Of a stretch of DNA of 64,000 nt, positions 24,098 to 34,546 are shown in pieces. Source of the stretch: an uncultured Bacteroidia bacterium (GTDB taxonomy: Bacteria > Bacteroidota > Bacteroidia > Bacteroidales > UBA932); contig CADAAA010000001.1 of assembly GCA_902785785.1 (NCBI GenBank), positions 124,001 through 188,000 of the forward strand. The letters run 5' to 3'. Within the stretch, counting starts at the first letter, position 1. The number at the start of each line of letters is the position of its first letter. A program made the translations under genes and the position numbers. The notes under the pieces were generated by a model, which had not been told where the DNA came from, did no database searches, and saw only the letters and a list, made by a program, of their open reading frames with translations.

Positions 24098-27000
24098 ATG
24101 AAACACCTTTGCTACAGAATCGCCCTGGTCCTCTTCCTGGCTGCCGGATTCGGATGCGCAGATGCATTCGCCCAGAACCAGACAGTGAGGGGTAGGGTTA
24201 CCGATGAGGCTGGAACGCCTGTCGTCGGTGCCGGAATCATGGTGCAGGGTACAACCGTCGGTACTGTCTCTGACCTCGACGGTATGTATGTCCTGAACCA
24301 AGTACCCACAAATGCCGTTCTCGAATTCTCTTCCATCGGGTATGAGTCGCAGACGGTCGCAGTCGCGGGAAGCAGCGTCATCAATGTCGTCCTCAGGGAG
24401 GACACCCTGCTCCTCGACGATGTAGTCGTGATCGGATATGGCACTCAGAAGAAGAGCGTCGTCACCGCTTCCATCGCGAAAGTCTCCGACGACCTGCTCG
24501 AGAAGACATCTTCCATCCGCGTTGACGATGCCCTCAAGGGCCTCGCCGCCGGCGTTACCGTCACCTCATCGTCCGGACAGCCCGGTGCATCCTCGCAGGT
24601 CCGCATCCGTGGTATCGGTACTATCAACGACAGCAACCCTCTGTATATAGTTGACGGTATGCCCATCGGAGGAGGCATCGACTACATCAATCCCAGTGAT
24701 ATCCTTTCCATCGAAGTCCTCAAGGACGCTGCATCCGGAGCCGTCTACGGCGCCCGTGCGGCCAACGGCGTGATCCTTGTCACCACCAAGTCTGGACAGA
24801 AGGGTTCCGCGCGCGTACAGTATGATTTCACTCGCGGATGGCAGAACCCCTGGAAGGAGTACGACATGATGAACGCCACCGAGTACGCCATCATGATGAA
24901 CAGGGGTGCCCTGTCTGATGGCAAGCCTTTCCCTTATGCGGATCCCTACGCACTCGGCGAAGGTACCGACTGGCAGAAGGAGATATTCAACTACAATGCC
25001 CCCGAGCAGACCCACCAGCTCTCCGTAAGCGGCGGCAACGACTTCGTGAACTACTACCTCTCAGTCGGTTACAATGAGCAGGAAGGTATCGTCGGCGGTA
25101 ACTGGAACCGTTCCAACTACCAGCGTCTGACCATCCGTTCGAATACCAACTACAGCCTCCTCGACAAGGTCTCCGAGAGAAGCTATCTCAACAAGGTGAC
25201 CGCAGGTATCAACCTCGCCTATTCCCGTACCAAGTCCACGGGTATCACCACCAACTCCGAGTTCGGCGGACCTCTCGGCTCCGCTCTCGGCATGGCTCCC
25301 ACCCTCAATCCCTGGTATTCCGAGGCTGAGTCTGCAGCGGTCCTCGCGGAGCATCCCACCGCACGTGTCGATCCCCGCAACGGACTGGCCTTCACGATCG
25401 TCGACGGTGTTATCTACAATGAGATGAACAACCCTCTCGCCGAGCTTTCCATGCCCGGCAATGTCGGAAACTCCGACAAGTTCGTCACCAACTTCTGGGG
25501 TGAGTTCCAGATCTGGGACAACATCCGTTTCAAGTCGTCCTTCGGCGGTGACCTCAGCTTCTGGGGCAATGACTGGTGGACTCCCGCATACTATTATTCC
25601 TCCAAGAGCGGCAGGGACTATAGCGACGCCGGATCGAGCTTCAACCGCTCCTTCGTATGGCTGCTCGAGAACACCCTGTCCTATGACAAGGAGATCGGTG
25701 ACCACAACTTCTCCGTGCTTCTCGGCCAGTCTGCCCAGAGCAATATGGGCAGCAGCCTCAGCGGCAGCAACAAATACCTCGTCGAAGAGGATCCCTACCG
25801 TGCCAGCATCGCATTCACGACCGGTACACAGAGTAACGGTGACATGTCTGCCAGCGGCAGCGTGTACAGCCCGCACAGGATCTCCTCCCTGTTCGCCCGT
25901 CTGAGTTACAATTATGCCGAGCGCTACCTGTTCCAGGCTACCGTACGCCGTGACGGTTCCTCGAACTTCGGCCCTTCGCACCGTTTCGCCACTTTCCCGT
26001 CCTTCTCCCTCGGTTGGAATATCACCAACGAGGATTTCGTCAAGTCGGCAGGCCTGAGCTGGCTCACCACCGCCAAGCTCCGCGTCTCCTGGGGTAAGAA
26101 CGGAAACGAGTCCATCGGACAGTACAGGTACACCACCACCATCTCCACCGGAAACAACTATCCGTTCGGAGCCGGGACCGCAGGAGTCGAGAGCGGAGCG
26201 AAGCCCAACGGCTTCGCCAATGCCGACCTCCGCTGGGAGGAGTCCGAGCAGACCGACCTCGGTATCGACCTTGCATTCCTTCGCAGCGCCTTGACTTTCA
26301 GCGCCGACTGGTATCGCAAGCGTACCAACGGCATGCTTATGACCATGCCTATCCCCGCCTACTCGGGAGACTCCGCTCCGACCGGCAACGTCGGAATCAT
26401 GGATAACAGCGGTTGGGAGTTCGAACTCGGCTGGAAGCACAACTTCCGTGACCTGTTCGTTCAGCTCGGCGCCAATGCCACCTATCTCAAGAACGAACTC
26501 ATTAACCTCGGTAATGATACCGGTTTCTCCAACTACGATTCCCACAAGATCGGAACCCTCACCCGCGGTGAGAACGGCTATCCTTTCCCGTTCTTCTACG
26601 GATGGAAGACCGACGGCGTGTTCCAGAACTGGGATGAGGTCAACTCCTACGTCAATTCCGACGGCGGTCTCATCCAGCCCAAGGCACAGCCAGGCGACAC
26701 CCGTTTCGTAGACATTGACGGCAACGGACTCATCAATGACGACGACCGCACCATGATCGGCAAGGGTATGCCCGACTGGACTTACGGATTCAACGTTTAT
26801 GCCTCGTGGAAGGGATTTGACTTCTCCGCTATCTTCCAGGGAGTAGCCGGTGTCCAGGCCATGAACGTCATCCGCCGTACCGACCTCTATTATATCAACC
26901 TTCCCAAGTATATGCTCAACTGCTGGACCGGCGAGGGCACTTCCAACCGTCTTCCCCGTTACACCCAGTCAGTCGATGAGAACGAGAACTGGCGTTCGTC

Positions 27001-27256
27001 CGACCTCTGGGTCGAGGATGCGGCATACTTCCGCCTCAAGAACGCCCAGCTCGGCTATACCCTGCCGCAGAGCCTGACCCAGAAGATCATGATCAACACC
27101 CTCAGGCTGTTTGTCTCCGGCACCAATCTTTTCACCTTCACCAAGTACAGCGGATTCGATCCTGAAACTTCTTCCGGCGGTACTTCCCTCGGTATCGACC
27201 GCGGTGTCTATCCCCAGACACGCGTCTATTCCCTCGGTGTCAATGTAACCTTCTAA
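24098..27256 (+). CDS. susC: SusC-like TonB-dependent outer-membrane transporter
   Basis: A 1052-residue outer-membrane transporter that imports oligosaccharides with energy from TonB. The order is: signal peptide (MKHLCYRIALVLFLAAGFGC, then ADAFAQ); CarboxypepD-regulatory domain (about 30-105, VRGRVTDEAGTPVVGAGIMV); TonB box region DDVVVIGYGTQKK; plug (RIRGIGTINDSNPLYIVDGM); and a 22-strand barrel ending NVTF. Length and motifs are normal for the family. It is the first gene of the locus; susD follows after 6 bases. Confidence 0.95.
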   Translation: MKHLCYRIALVLFLAAGFGCADAFAQNQTVRGRVTDEAGTPVVGAGIMVQGTTVGTVSDLDGMYVLNQVPTNAVLEFSSIGYESQTVAVAGSSVINVVLREDTLLLDDVVVIGYGTQKKSVVTASIAKVSDDLLEKTSSIRVDDALKGLAAGVTVTSSSGQPGASSQVRIRGIGTINDSNPLYIVDGMPIGGGIDYINPSDILSIEVLKDAASGAVYGARAANGVILVTTKSGQKGSARVQYDFTRGWQNPWKEYDMMNATEYAIMMNRGALSDGKPFPYADPYALGEGTDWQKEIFNYNAPEQTHQLSVSGGNDFVNYYLSVGYNEQEGIVGGNWNRSNYQRLTIRSNTNYSLLDKVSERSYLNKVTAGINLAYSRTKSTGITTNSEFGGPLGSALGMAPTLNPWYSEAESAAVLAEHPTARVDPRNGLAFTIVDGVIYNEMNNPLAELSMPGNVGNSDKFVTNFWGEFQIWDNIRFKSSFGGDLSFWGNDWWTPAYYYSSKSGRDYSDAGSSFNRSFVWLLENTLSYDKEIGDHNFSVLLGQSAQSNMGSSLSGSNKYLVEEDPYRASIAFTTGTQSNGDMSASGSVYSPHRISSLFARLSYNYAERYLFQATVRRDGSSNFGPSHRFATFPSFSLGWNITNEDFVKSAGLSWLTTAKLRVSWGKNGNESIGQYRYTTTISTGNNYPFGAGTAGVESGAKPNGFANADLRWEESEQTDLGIDLAFLRSALTFSADWYRKRTNGMLMTMPIPAYSGDSAPTGNVGIMDNSGWEFELGWKHNFRDLFVQLGANATYLKNELINLGNDTGFSNYDSHKIGTLTRGENGYPFPFFYGWKTDGVFQNWDEVNSYVNSDGGLIQPKAQPGDTRFVDIDGNGLINDDDRTMIGKGMPDWTYGFNVYASWKGFDFSAIFQGVAGVQAMNVIRRTDLYYINLPKYMLNCWTGEGTSNRLPRYTQSVDENENWRSSDLWVEDAAYFRLKNAQLGYTLPQSLTQKIMINTLRLFVSGTNLFTFTKYSGFDPETSSGGTSLGIDRGVYPQTRVYSLGVNVTF

Positions 27257-27262
27257 CTTGAA

Positions 27263-28756
27263 ATGAAAATGAGATCAAAGATATTGACCCTTGCGGCAGC
27301 CGCAGTGATGCTGACCGCCTGTGGAGAGAACTGGCTCGACGTCCCGTCCAAGACCTCCGTTCTCGAGGCCGATTACTACAACTCCGCAGAGCGCCTCTAT
27401 ACCGGAGTGGTCGCGGCTTACGACCCCCTCCAGTGGTTCGACTATTTCGGCCAGTACAACGCCTTGAACATGGTGTCCGACATCATGGCGGACGACGTGT
27501 TCTGCGGCGGATCGAGCGAAGGCGACCAGCCTGTCCTCGTGAAGACCCACTTTTATACCCTTACTCCCAACGACGTACCCAACCAGGTCTGGACCGTCGC
27601 ATATTCGGGCATCAACCGCGCCAACATCGTCCTTGCAAAGGCCGGTGGCATCGAAATGGATCCCGCGCTCAAGAACAGGTATGTCGCCGAATGCATGATC
27701 CTCAAGGCATTCTACTGGAACGTCCTATGGCACTTCTGGGGCAACATCCCTTATTATGACGAGAATCTCACTGCCGATGAAAGCTATTCCGCAGAGCAGA
27801 TCCAGGCCAATGAAGTCTATGCCAACGTCATCAAGATCATCGAGGACGCCATCGCGATGAATGCCCTTCCGATGAAGGTCAATGCAGGCGAGGAAGGTCG
27901 TGTAACGACGGCTATGGCCTATATGCTCTATACCGAGATGGTCATGTACCAGAACGACCAGAGCCGTTATTCCACCGCCCTCAACTATATGAAGGAGATC
28001 ATCAACAGTGGTAAGTATTCGCTCGTCGGCGATTATGGCAAGATCTTCCTCGAGGAAGGTGAGTGGAACTCCGAGTCCATCTTCGAGATCAACTATGAAA
28101 GCGAAGGTGGCGTGCGCGACTGGGGCTGGGCAAACGGAACCGGCGGCACAGTATATCCCGTCCTCATCGGAGTACCCGGAGGAACCGACGTCTATCAGGA
28201 CGGTTGGGGATTCGAGCCCGTCAGGGTTGCCACTTACGATATGTTCGAGGCTGGAGATGCCCGTCGCGATGCCACTATCTTCGACTTCCGTGACAAGATC
28301 GACTGGAGTACCGCCCGCTGGCAGGCTACCGGCCTCTTCCTCAACAAGTATATCGCCCGCAAGGGAGGAAACCACGGATATGTCGCTTCCGACAACCTCA
28401 ACTACGGCAACAACCAGCGTGTTTACCGCTACTCCGAAACCCTCCTCAATGCGGCCGAACTATCCGTCCGCCTGAACCAGGACGGTCAGGCCTATCTTGA
28501 CCAGGTGCGCTCCCGCGCAGGTCTGGCATCAGTCTCCTGCACCCTTGACAACGTGCTGAACGAGCGTCATCTCGAGTTCGTCGGTGAAGGCAAGCGTTAC
28601 TGGGACCTCATCCGTACCGGCAATGCCGCGTCCGTACTGACTGCATCCAGCCACGAGTATCGTTCCAACAACTGGACCGAGTCCAAGAAGTACTGGCCGA
28701 TACCGCAGTCCGAGATTGACCGCAGCATCACTCCTCTGACCCAGAATCCCTATTGA
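27263..28756 (+). CDS. susD: SusD-like surface glycan-binding lipoprotein
   Basis: A 497-residue lipoprotein with lipobox LTAC at about residues 17-20 (signal MKMRSKILTLAAAAVML). The family hallmarks are a TPR-rich helical fold, the N-terminal NWLDVPSK, the central LKAFYWNVLWHFWGNIP and the C-terminal LNERHLEFVGEGKRYWDLIR. It caps the SusC barrel and delivers glycan. The segment around TESKKYWPIPQSEID is the usual SusD end. It lies 6 bases after susC. Confidence 0.95.
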   Translation: MKMRSKILTLAAAAVMLTACGENWLDVPSKTSVLEADYYNSAERLYTGVVAAYDPLQWFDYFGQYNALNMVSDIMADDVFCGGSSEGDQPVLVKTHFYTLTPNDVPNQVWTVAYSGINRANIVLAKAGGIEMDPALKNRYVAECMILKAFYWNVLWHFWGNIPYYDENLTADESYSAEQIQANEVYANVIKIIEDAIAMNALPMKVNAGEEGRVTTAMAYMLYTEMVMYQNDQSRYSTALNYMKEIINSGKYSLVGDYGKIFLEEGEWNSESIFEINYESEGGVRDWGWANGTGGTVYPVLIGVPGGTDVYQDGWGFEPVRVATYDMFEAGDARRDATIFDFRDKIDWSTARWQATGLFLNKYIARKGGNHGYVASDNLNYGNNQRVYRYSETLLNAAELSVRLNQDGQAYLDQVRSRAGLASVSCTLDNVLNERHLEFVGEGKRYWDLIRTGNAASVLTASSHEYRSNNWTESKKYWPIPQSEIDRSITPLTQNPY

Positions 28757-28782
28757 TCCGACCCCGCAAAAAGAAAAAAGAT

Positions 28783-31236
28783 ATGAAACATATTTTCAGG
28801 AATATCGCCTTGATGGGCATGGCTGCCGTCCTCTTTGCCTGTTCTCCCGAGCAGATCGAGTCCGTGGACGAGAGCAAGCTGCCGCAGGCTTCCGAGCTTG
28901 ATGTGACAGTGTCGGTCGACCAGACCACCAACTATGTCACCTTCAAGCTGAACAACCCCGGGATGATGCCCGTGTGGATCTTCGAGGCCACCGACCCGAT
29001 CGACGACGCCAGCGGCGCCAAGGTTACGGGCAAGAAGTACGCCTACCAGCAGAACGACCTCAAGCTCCGTTTCCGCAATGAGGGAACGCACACCGTCGAG
29101 GTGAAGGCCATGAACCGCAACGGCCTCTCTCAGGGTTCCAAGACCATGTCCTTCACCCTGGACGGGACCTATCGCGACCCGTTCAACCCCGCTCCTTACG
29201 TGAACGCCATTTCCGGAGGTTCCACCCGCAGCTGGGTGTGGAACAGCACCGAGGACAATCACTTCGGATGCGGTCCCGTCGGCCAGCCCCTCGGTTGGTG
29301 GCAGTGCAAGGCCGGCGAGAAGGACGGCTTCCTCTATGATGACGTGATGACCTTCGACAGCGAGGGCAACTATACCTTCAACCCGGGAGATGGTTTCGCA
29401 TACGCCAATACCGGATCGGAATACATGTCCGAGTACAATGAGGGTGCGGACTATCTCTTCCCCGTGGAGGAGAACACCTCCAAGTATTCTTTCGAGAATG
29501 AGTGGAATGACGCCGGCATAGAGGAGGTCTACCTCGTGCTCGAGCGCGGTAGCATCCTCTCGTATGTCCCTCATAAGAGCGCCGTCGAGAATCCCCGTTT
29601 CCAGGTCCTTGAGACCAAGGCCTCTGCGATGAAGAAGAAGCTACAGCTGATGTCCACGGTCTTCACTCCTTCCAACACTGACGGTATCTCATGGTACTAT
29701 GAGTTCGTTCCGGAAGGATCTGTGATCGGCGATGCCGACCCTCTCTACGGATATGAGAGCAAGACCTGGGTCCTCGACAACGAGACAGCCGGCTATATGG
29801 GATGCGGATCTTCCGTGACCAATCCTACCGAGTGGTGGTCCGCCACGCCTCACGACAAGGACGCCTGGGGTGTAAAGGATGACGAGCTCACTTTCTTCAA
29901 GGACGGCAAGTATGTGTTCAATCCCGGTGAGGACGGAGTGATCTATGTCAACTGGGGCTCCGGCTATCATACGGAGATCTGGGACGGCAGCGAGGTGGAT
30001 TACGATGCCCCTTGCGCTCTCCAGAATTCCACATATACCCTCGGAGGCGACGAGGACGGGGAATACATCGAGCTCCCTGCAGGCATCTTCTTCAGCTATC
30101 TGCCTAATCCTGCGGTCCTGACCGATCCTACACGTCTCTATATCAAGGAACTCACTCCGGACAAGATGGTCCTCGTGGCCAAGTTCTCCGGCATCTCCTG
30201 GCAGCTCATCTTCCGCCCGAAGGGCGGTGAGGGAGACGATACGGACAACACCGACTATGATGTCGCAGGCGACGGCAACCTTTGGAAGACGGCTACACTC
30301 GACCCCGAGTACTGGTACTCTCCCGCTGACTGGTCCGGTGGCCTTACCCCTGACGCCGAGGTTCTTCCCGGCAACGGCCTTTCGGTCGTGATTCCCGAGG
30401 GTGTCGGCGGCGGCGAGTGGATGGGACAGACCAAGCTCAAGTCCGGTATCGCCACCAGCTCCGACAAGGAGTACGACTTCAGCGTGACCATCACCGCCGA
30501 TGAGGACATGACCATCACCATCAAGCTTACGAACGATCCCGAAGGAGCCAACGACGCGAATGCATTCTTCTATGACGGAAGCGTCAAGCTCGAAGCAGGC
30601 GAGAGTTTCACCTACCGCAGGCACAATATCAGGCAGAAGGAGTCCGGCGACAACCTCATGCTGATCTTCGACCTCGGCCGCAGCCCCGTCGGATCCACCG
30701 TCCGTTTCACGGACATCCTCTTCCAGGAGCACAAGGAAAAGGGCGCCATCAACTATGACGTCGACGGCGCAGGAAACCTCTGGAAATCCGCTTTCATCAA
30801 CATGGAATGCTGGTATTCTCCCGGTGACTGGTCGGGTGGCATCAATCCCGACTACGAGGTCCTTCCTGGCAACGGCATCTCCGTCCTGATTCCCGAGGGT
30901 GTCGGCGGCAGCGAATGGATGGGCCAGACCAAGATGATCTCCGATGTCGCTACCTCGGCCGACAAGGTCTATGACTTCTGTGCGACCCTCCTGGCCGATG
31001 AGGACATGACCGTCACCGTCAAGCTCACCTCCAATCCGGAGGAGTCAGATGACGTCCATGCTTTCTTCTACAACGGCAGCGTTGCCCTCGAGGCCGATAC
31101 CCCGTTCACTTTCACCATGCCTTCAATCTCCCAGAAGCAGGGCTCCGCGAACCTCATGCTGATCTTCGATCTCGGGCGCAGTCCCATCGGATCGACCTTC
31201 AAGGCCACCGGCATCTGTTTCCAGGAACACAAGTAG
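28783..31236 (+). CDS. Surface glycan-binding lipoprotein with duplicated A and B domains
   Basis: An 817-residue lipoprotein (lipobox LFAC). After an E-set/PKD-like domain (about 30-140) come two copies of an A module. A1 is at about 146-310 (WVWN...GCGP...WW...FNPG) and A2 at about 325-480 (WVLDN...GCGS...WW...FNPG). Two copies of a B module follow: B1 at about 495-650 and B2 at about 660-815, both with NLWK, YWYSP or CWYSP, DWSGG, LPGNG, EWMGQTK and NLMLIFDLGRSP. The B modules look like carbohydrate-binding jelly rolls. Its place after susD fits the SGBP-B role. The start at 28783 gives a proper signal peptide. Confidence 0.82.
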   Translation: MKHIFRNIALMGMAAVLFACSPEQIESVDESKLPQASELDVTVSVDQTTNYVTFKLNNPGMMPVWIFEATDPIDDASGAKVTGKKYAYQQNDLKLRFRNEGTHTVEVKAMNRNGLSQGSKTMSFTLDGTYRDPFNPAPYVNAISGGSTRSWVWNSTEDNHFGCGPVGQPLGWWQCKAGEKDGFLYDDVMTFDSEGNYTFNPGDGFAYANTGSEYMSEYNEGADYLFPVEENTSKYSFENEWNDAGIEEVYLVLERGSILSYVPHKSAVENPRFQVLETKASAMKKKLQLMSTVFTPSNTDGISWYYEFVPEGSVIGDADPLYGYESKTWVLDNETAGYMGCGSSVTNPTEWWSATPHDKDAWGVKDDELTFFKDGKYVFNPGEDGVIYVNWGSGYHTEIWDGSEVDYDAPCALQNSTYTLGGDEDGEYIELPAGIFFSYLPNPAVLTDPTRLYIKELTPDKMVLVAKFSGISWQLIFRPKGGEGDDTDNTDYDVAGDGNLWKTATLDPEYWYSPADWSGGLTPDAEVLPGNGLSVVIPEGVGGGEWMGQTKLKSGIATSSDKEYDFSVTITADEDMTITIKLTNDPEGANDANAFFYDGSVKLEAGESFTYRRHNIRQKESGDNLMLIFDLGRSPVGSTVRFTDILFQEHKEKGAINYDVDGAGNLWKSAFINMECWYSPGDWSGGINPDYEVLPGNGISVLIPEGVGGSEWMGQTKMISDVATSADKVYDFCATLLADEDMTVTVKLTSNPEESDDVHAFFYNGSVALEADTPFTFTMPSISQKQGSANLMLIFDLGRSPIGSTFKATGICFQEHK

Positions 31237-31239
31237 GCG

Positions 31240-32352
31240 ATGGGTTCGAAGCGCAGATTCACAGGATTGCTGCCCATAGCGGCAGCAGTCCTTTGTTCCT
31301 TCGATTGCTCGTGCGGCGGACCCGAACCGGAGACTCCGGCGGTGACACCCTCACTCAAGATTTCCACCGAGACGTTCGACTTTAACTACAACGCCCAGGT
31401 CTCCACGTTCACGGTCACTTGCAACATGGACTGGGGAGTGGCTCTGGACGGAGCTCCGGACTGGGTGACGGTGAGCCCCGGCGGCGGCCTTTCGGGCACC
31501 ACTGAGGTCAGGCTTACCCTCAAGGAGAACAAGGGCAGCGAGCCGAGAACTGCCCCGATCATTTTCAAGTCCGGTACTCTCCGCAAGGAGTACACCGTGA
31601 GCCAGGGAGTGAATACCGAAAGCGGGATCGTCGTTCCCGACGGGTACAAGCTTGTCTGGCAGGATGAGTTCGACGAAGGTGACGTGCCTTCCCAGAACGA
31701 ATGGTGGTATGAGACCGGCGGAGGCGGCTGGGGCAACAACGAGGTCCAGACCTATGTCGCCGGTTCCCAGAACGGGACCAAATTGGCGACGGTCTCCAAC
31801 GGAACGCTCAAGATCCAGGCCCGCAAGATCGACGGGAATGTGTACTCCATCAGGATGAACACAAAGAAATACTGGACCTACGGCTGGTTCGAGGCGCGCC
31901 TGAAAGTGTCCGACCTCGAAGGGGCGTGGCCCGCTTTCTGGATGATGCCACAGAACTTCAAGGCATGGCCCGACGACGGCGAGATCGACATCATGGAGTA
32001 TGCGATATCCACCCAGGGAAAGGACAAGGTCTCTTCCAGCATACATTGCAAGGCTTTCAACTGGCCTGCCGGGACGCAGAAGACCCATGTCAAGCAGATT
32101 TCCAACGCTGCGTCCGAATACCATGTCTATGCCTTGGAGTGGACGGCCGACCAGATGAAATTCTATGTCGACGGCGAGCTTCACCTGACCTTCAAGAACG
32201 ACGGCCAGGGCTATGAACACTGGCCTTTCAACGCACCGTTCTACCTCAAGCTGAACCTGGCCTGGGGCGGGAACATGGGGGGAAAGACCAATGACAGCGG
32301 TCTCCCCGCCACCTACGAGGTGGACTATGTCCGCGTGTTCCAGAAGAAATGA
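31240..32352 (+). CDS. GH16 endo-beta-glucanase lipoprotein with BACON domain
   Basis: A 370-residue secreted lipoprotein with Cys near residues 20-25. A BACON domain (about 38-125, TVTCNMDWGVALDGAPDWVT) precedes a GH16 catalytic domain (about 135-370). The catalytic motif EIDIME is present as Glu248, Asp250 and Glu253. WGNNEVQTYV and FWMMPQNF are typical of the laminarinase branch (GH16_3). It is expected to cut beta-1,3 or mixed beta-1,3/1,4 glucan at the surface. It starts 3 bases after the SGBP gene. Confidence 0.9.
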   Translation: MGSKRRFTGLLPIAAAVLCSFDCSCGGPEPETPAVTPSLKISTETFDFNYNAQVSTFTVTCNMDWGVALDGAPDWVTVSPGGGLSGTTEVRLTLKENKGSEPRTAPIIFKSGTLRKEYTVSQGVNTESGIVVPDGYKLVWQDEFDEGDVPSQNEWWYETGGGGWGNNEVQTYVAGSQNGTKLATVSNGTLKIQARKIDGNVYSIRMNTKKYWTYGWFEARLKVSDLEGAWPAFWMMPQNFKAWPDDGEIDIMEYAISTQGKDKVSSSIHCKAFNWPAGTQKTHVKQISNAASEYHVYALEWTADQMKFYVDGELHLTFKNDGQGYEHWPFNAPFYLKLNLAWGGNMGGKTNDSGLPATYEVDYVRVFQKK

Positions 32353-32353
32353 T

Positions 32354-34546
32354 ATGACTATGCGAACAATGACAAAACATACAGCGCTCGTCCTTGCAGC
32401 CATGCTTGCCCTTGCATGCTCCCCGAAGGATGAAATCGACAGGAAGGTGGAGGACCTTCTATCGAAGATGACCCTTCACGAGAAGATAGGCCAGATGAAC
32501 CAGCTCTCTGGAGGGGAATGGCTAGTCGAGTCGGCCGCAAAGGGAGAGGTCGGATCTATCCTCAACTGCGTGGATCCCGCTGAGATCAATGCGGTGCAGA
32601 GGGCTGCCGTCGAGGACTCCAGGCTGGGTATCCCCATCCTGGTGAGCCGCGACGTCATCCACGGATTCCGTACCATATTCCCCCTACCCCTTGGGCAGGC
32701 TGCCACATTCGACCCTGCTCTGGTCGAGAAAGGTGCGGCGGCATCCGCCCGCGAGGCCGTCTCGTCAGGTATCAAATGGACTTTTTCGCCTATGCTCGAC
32801 ATCGCCCGCGATCCCCGGTGGGGAAGGGTGGCTGAAGGCTCCGGAGAGGACCCTTATCTGGATGCCCTGATGGGTGAGGCCATGGTGAAGGGATACCGTT
32901 CCGAGGGACTGGCTTCCTGCGTAAAGCATTTCGTGGGCTACGGCGCCGCTGAGGGCGGCAGGGACTACAATACCACCGGATTGACCGAAAGGATGCTCCG
33001 GAACGTTTATTTCCCGGCTTTCAAGCGCGCTATCGATGCCGGTGCCGAGACCTTGATGACTTCATTCAACGAGAACGACGGAATCCCCTCCACCGGAAAC
33101 CGCTGGCTCCTGACGGACATCCTGAGGAACGAGTGGGGCTTCGATGGAATGGTGGTCACGGACTGGAACTCCTCCGGAGAGATGGTTGCCCACGGCTTTG
33201 CTTCCGACCTCAAGCATGCGACCGAGATATCGGTCAATGCCGGAGTGGACATGGACATGATGTCCTACGGATACATCAGCTTCCTCGAGGAACTCGTCAA
33301 GGATGGGAAGGTCAAGGAGTCTAGGATAGATGACGCCGTGCGCAACATCCTGCGGCTCAAGTTCCGCCTAGGCCTGTTCGAAAACCCTTATGTCGATGAG
33401 AATGCAGTGATCGCTTATGACGGGGAGACCCTCGCCGCCGCCAGGCAGGCGGCCGTCGAGTCGGCCATACTCCTCAAGAACGACGGTGTGCTCCCGCTCG
33501 CGAAGGGCATGAAGATCCTCGTCACCGGCCCTCTTGCCGATGCTCCTTACGAGCAGATGGGCACATGGGCCTTTGACGGCGAAGCCGAGCATACGGTGAC
33601 CCCCCTTGCCGCGTTGAAGGAGTCCTTCAACGTCATCTATGAACCCGGTCTCGCGTATAGCCGCGACAACTCCATGGCGGGCATCGTGAAGGCCCGTCAG
33701 GCAGCGTCGCGCGCCGATGCAATAGTGGTTTTCGTCGGTGAGGAGGCCATTCTCTCCGGCGAGGCGCATTCCCTTTCAAGCCTTGACCTGCAGGGAGCCC
33801 AGAGCGGACTCATCTCGGCGATGAAGTCCACCGGCAAACCTGTCGTGGTCGTGGTGATGGCCGGCCGTCCCCTCACCATCGAGAGAGACCTGGCCAACTG
33901 CGGGGCGATGCTTTACTGCTTCCATCCGGGAACCATGGGAGGGCCGGCTATCGCCGACCTCCTGAGCGGGGTAGAGGTCCCTTCCGGGAAGACCCCGATC
34001 ACCTTCCTTCGAACCGCCGGACAGGCACCAATGTACTACAACCATACCAACTCCGGCCGGCCCAATACCGGCACAGAGACCCTCCTCGAGGACATTCCTA
34101 TTGCAGCAGGCCAGACTTCCCTCGGCTGTACTTCCTACTATCTCGACAGCGGCTACGGCCCCCTGTTCCCCTTCGGGTACGGACTCAGCTATACCACTTT
34201 CGAGTATTCCAACATCTCGCTGGATTCGACAAGGTACGGGAAGGACGGCATCATAAAGGTGGAATTTGACCTCAGCAACACCGGGAAATACGATGCCACC
34301 GAGACCGCGCAGCTCTATGTGCGCGACCTTGTCGGAAGCGTCACCCGCCCCGTGAAGGAACTTAAGAGATTCGGCAGGTTCACCCTCAAGGCGGGGGAGA
34401 CCGTCCATGCAGGTTTCGAACTGCCCGTCAGCGAACTGGCGTTCTGGAATTCCGAGATGGAATACACCGTCGAAGAGGGAGCTTTCCAGCTTTGGGTCGC
34501 CGGCAATTCCGCAGATGGAACCCCTGTTGAATTCACCGTGGAATGA
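32354..34546 (+). CDS. GH3 beta-glucosidase lipoprotein
   Basis: A 730-residue exo-acting glycosidase. A signal with lipobox LALAC is followed by the GH3 N-terminal barrel (KIGQMNQLSG, DVIHGFRTIFP, KHFVGYGA). The catalytic nucleophile is Asp270 in VVTDWNSS. Next are the C-terminal alpha/beta sandwich and a fibronectin-III-like domain (FPFGYGLSYTTFEYS onward). It releases glucose from beta-glucan oligosaccharides. The start at 32354 lies one base past the GH16 stop; ATGs at 32360 and 32369 are also possible. Confidence 0.93.
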   Translation: MTMRTMTKHTALVLAAMLALACSPKDEIDRKVEDLLSKMTLHEKIGQMNQLSGGEWLVESAAKGEVGSILNCVDPAEINAVQRAAVEDSRLGIPILVSRDVIHGFRTIFPLPLGQAATFDPALVEKGAAASAREAVSSGIKWTFSPMLDIARDPRWGRVAEGSGEDPYLDALMGEAMVKGYRSEGLASCVKHFVGYGAAEGGRDYNTTGLTERMLRNVYFPAFKRAIDAGAETLMTSFNENDGIPSTGNRWLLTDILRNEWGFDGMVVTDWNSSGEMVAHGFASDLKHATEISVNAGVDMDMMSYGYISFLEELVKDGKVKESRIDDAVRNILRLKFRLGLFENPYVDENAVIAYDGETLAAARQAAVESAILLKNDGVLPLAKGMKILVTGPLADAPYEQMGTWAFDGEAEHTVTPLAALKESFNVIYEPGLAYSRDNSMAGIVKARQAASRADAIVVFVGEEAILSGEAHSLSSLDLQGAQSGLISAMKSTGKPVVVVVMAGRPLTIERDLANCGAMLYCFHPGTMGGPAIADLLSGVEVPSGKTPITFLRTAGQAPMYYNHTNSGRPNTGTETLLEDIPIAAGQTSLGCTSYYLDSGYGPLFPFGYGLSYTTFEYSNISLDSTRYGKDGIIKVEFDLSNTGKYDATETAQLYVRDLVGSVTRPVKELKRFGRFTLKAGETVHAGFELPVSELAFWNSEMEYTVEEGAFQLWVAGNSADGTPVEFTVE

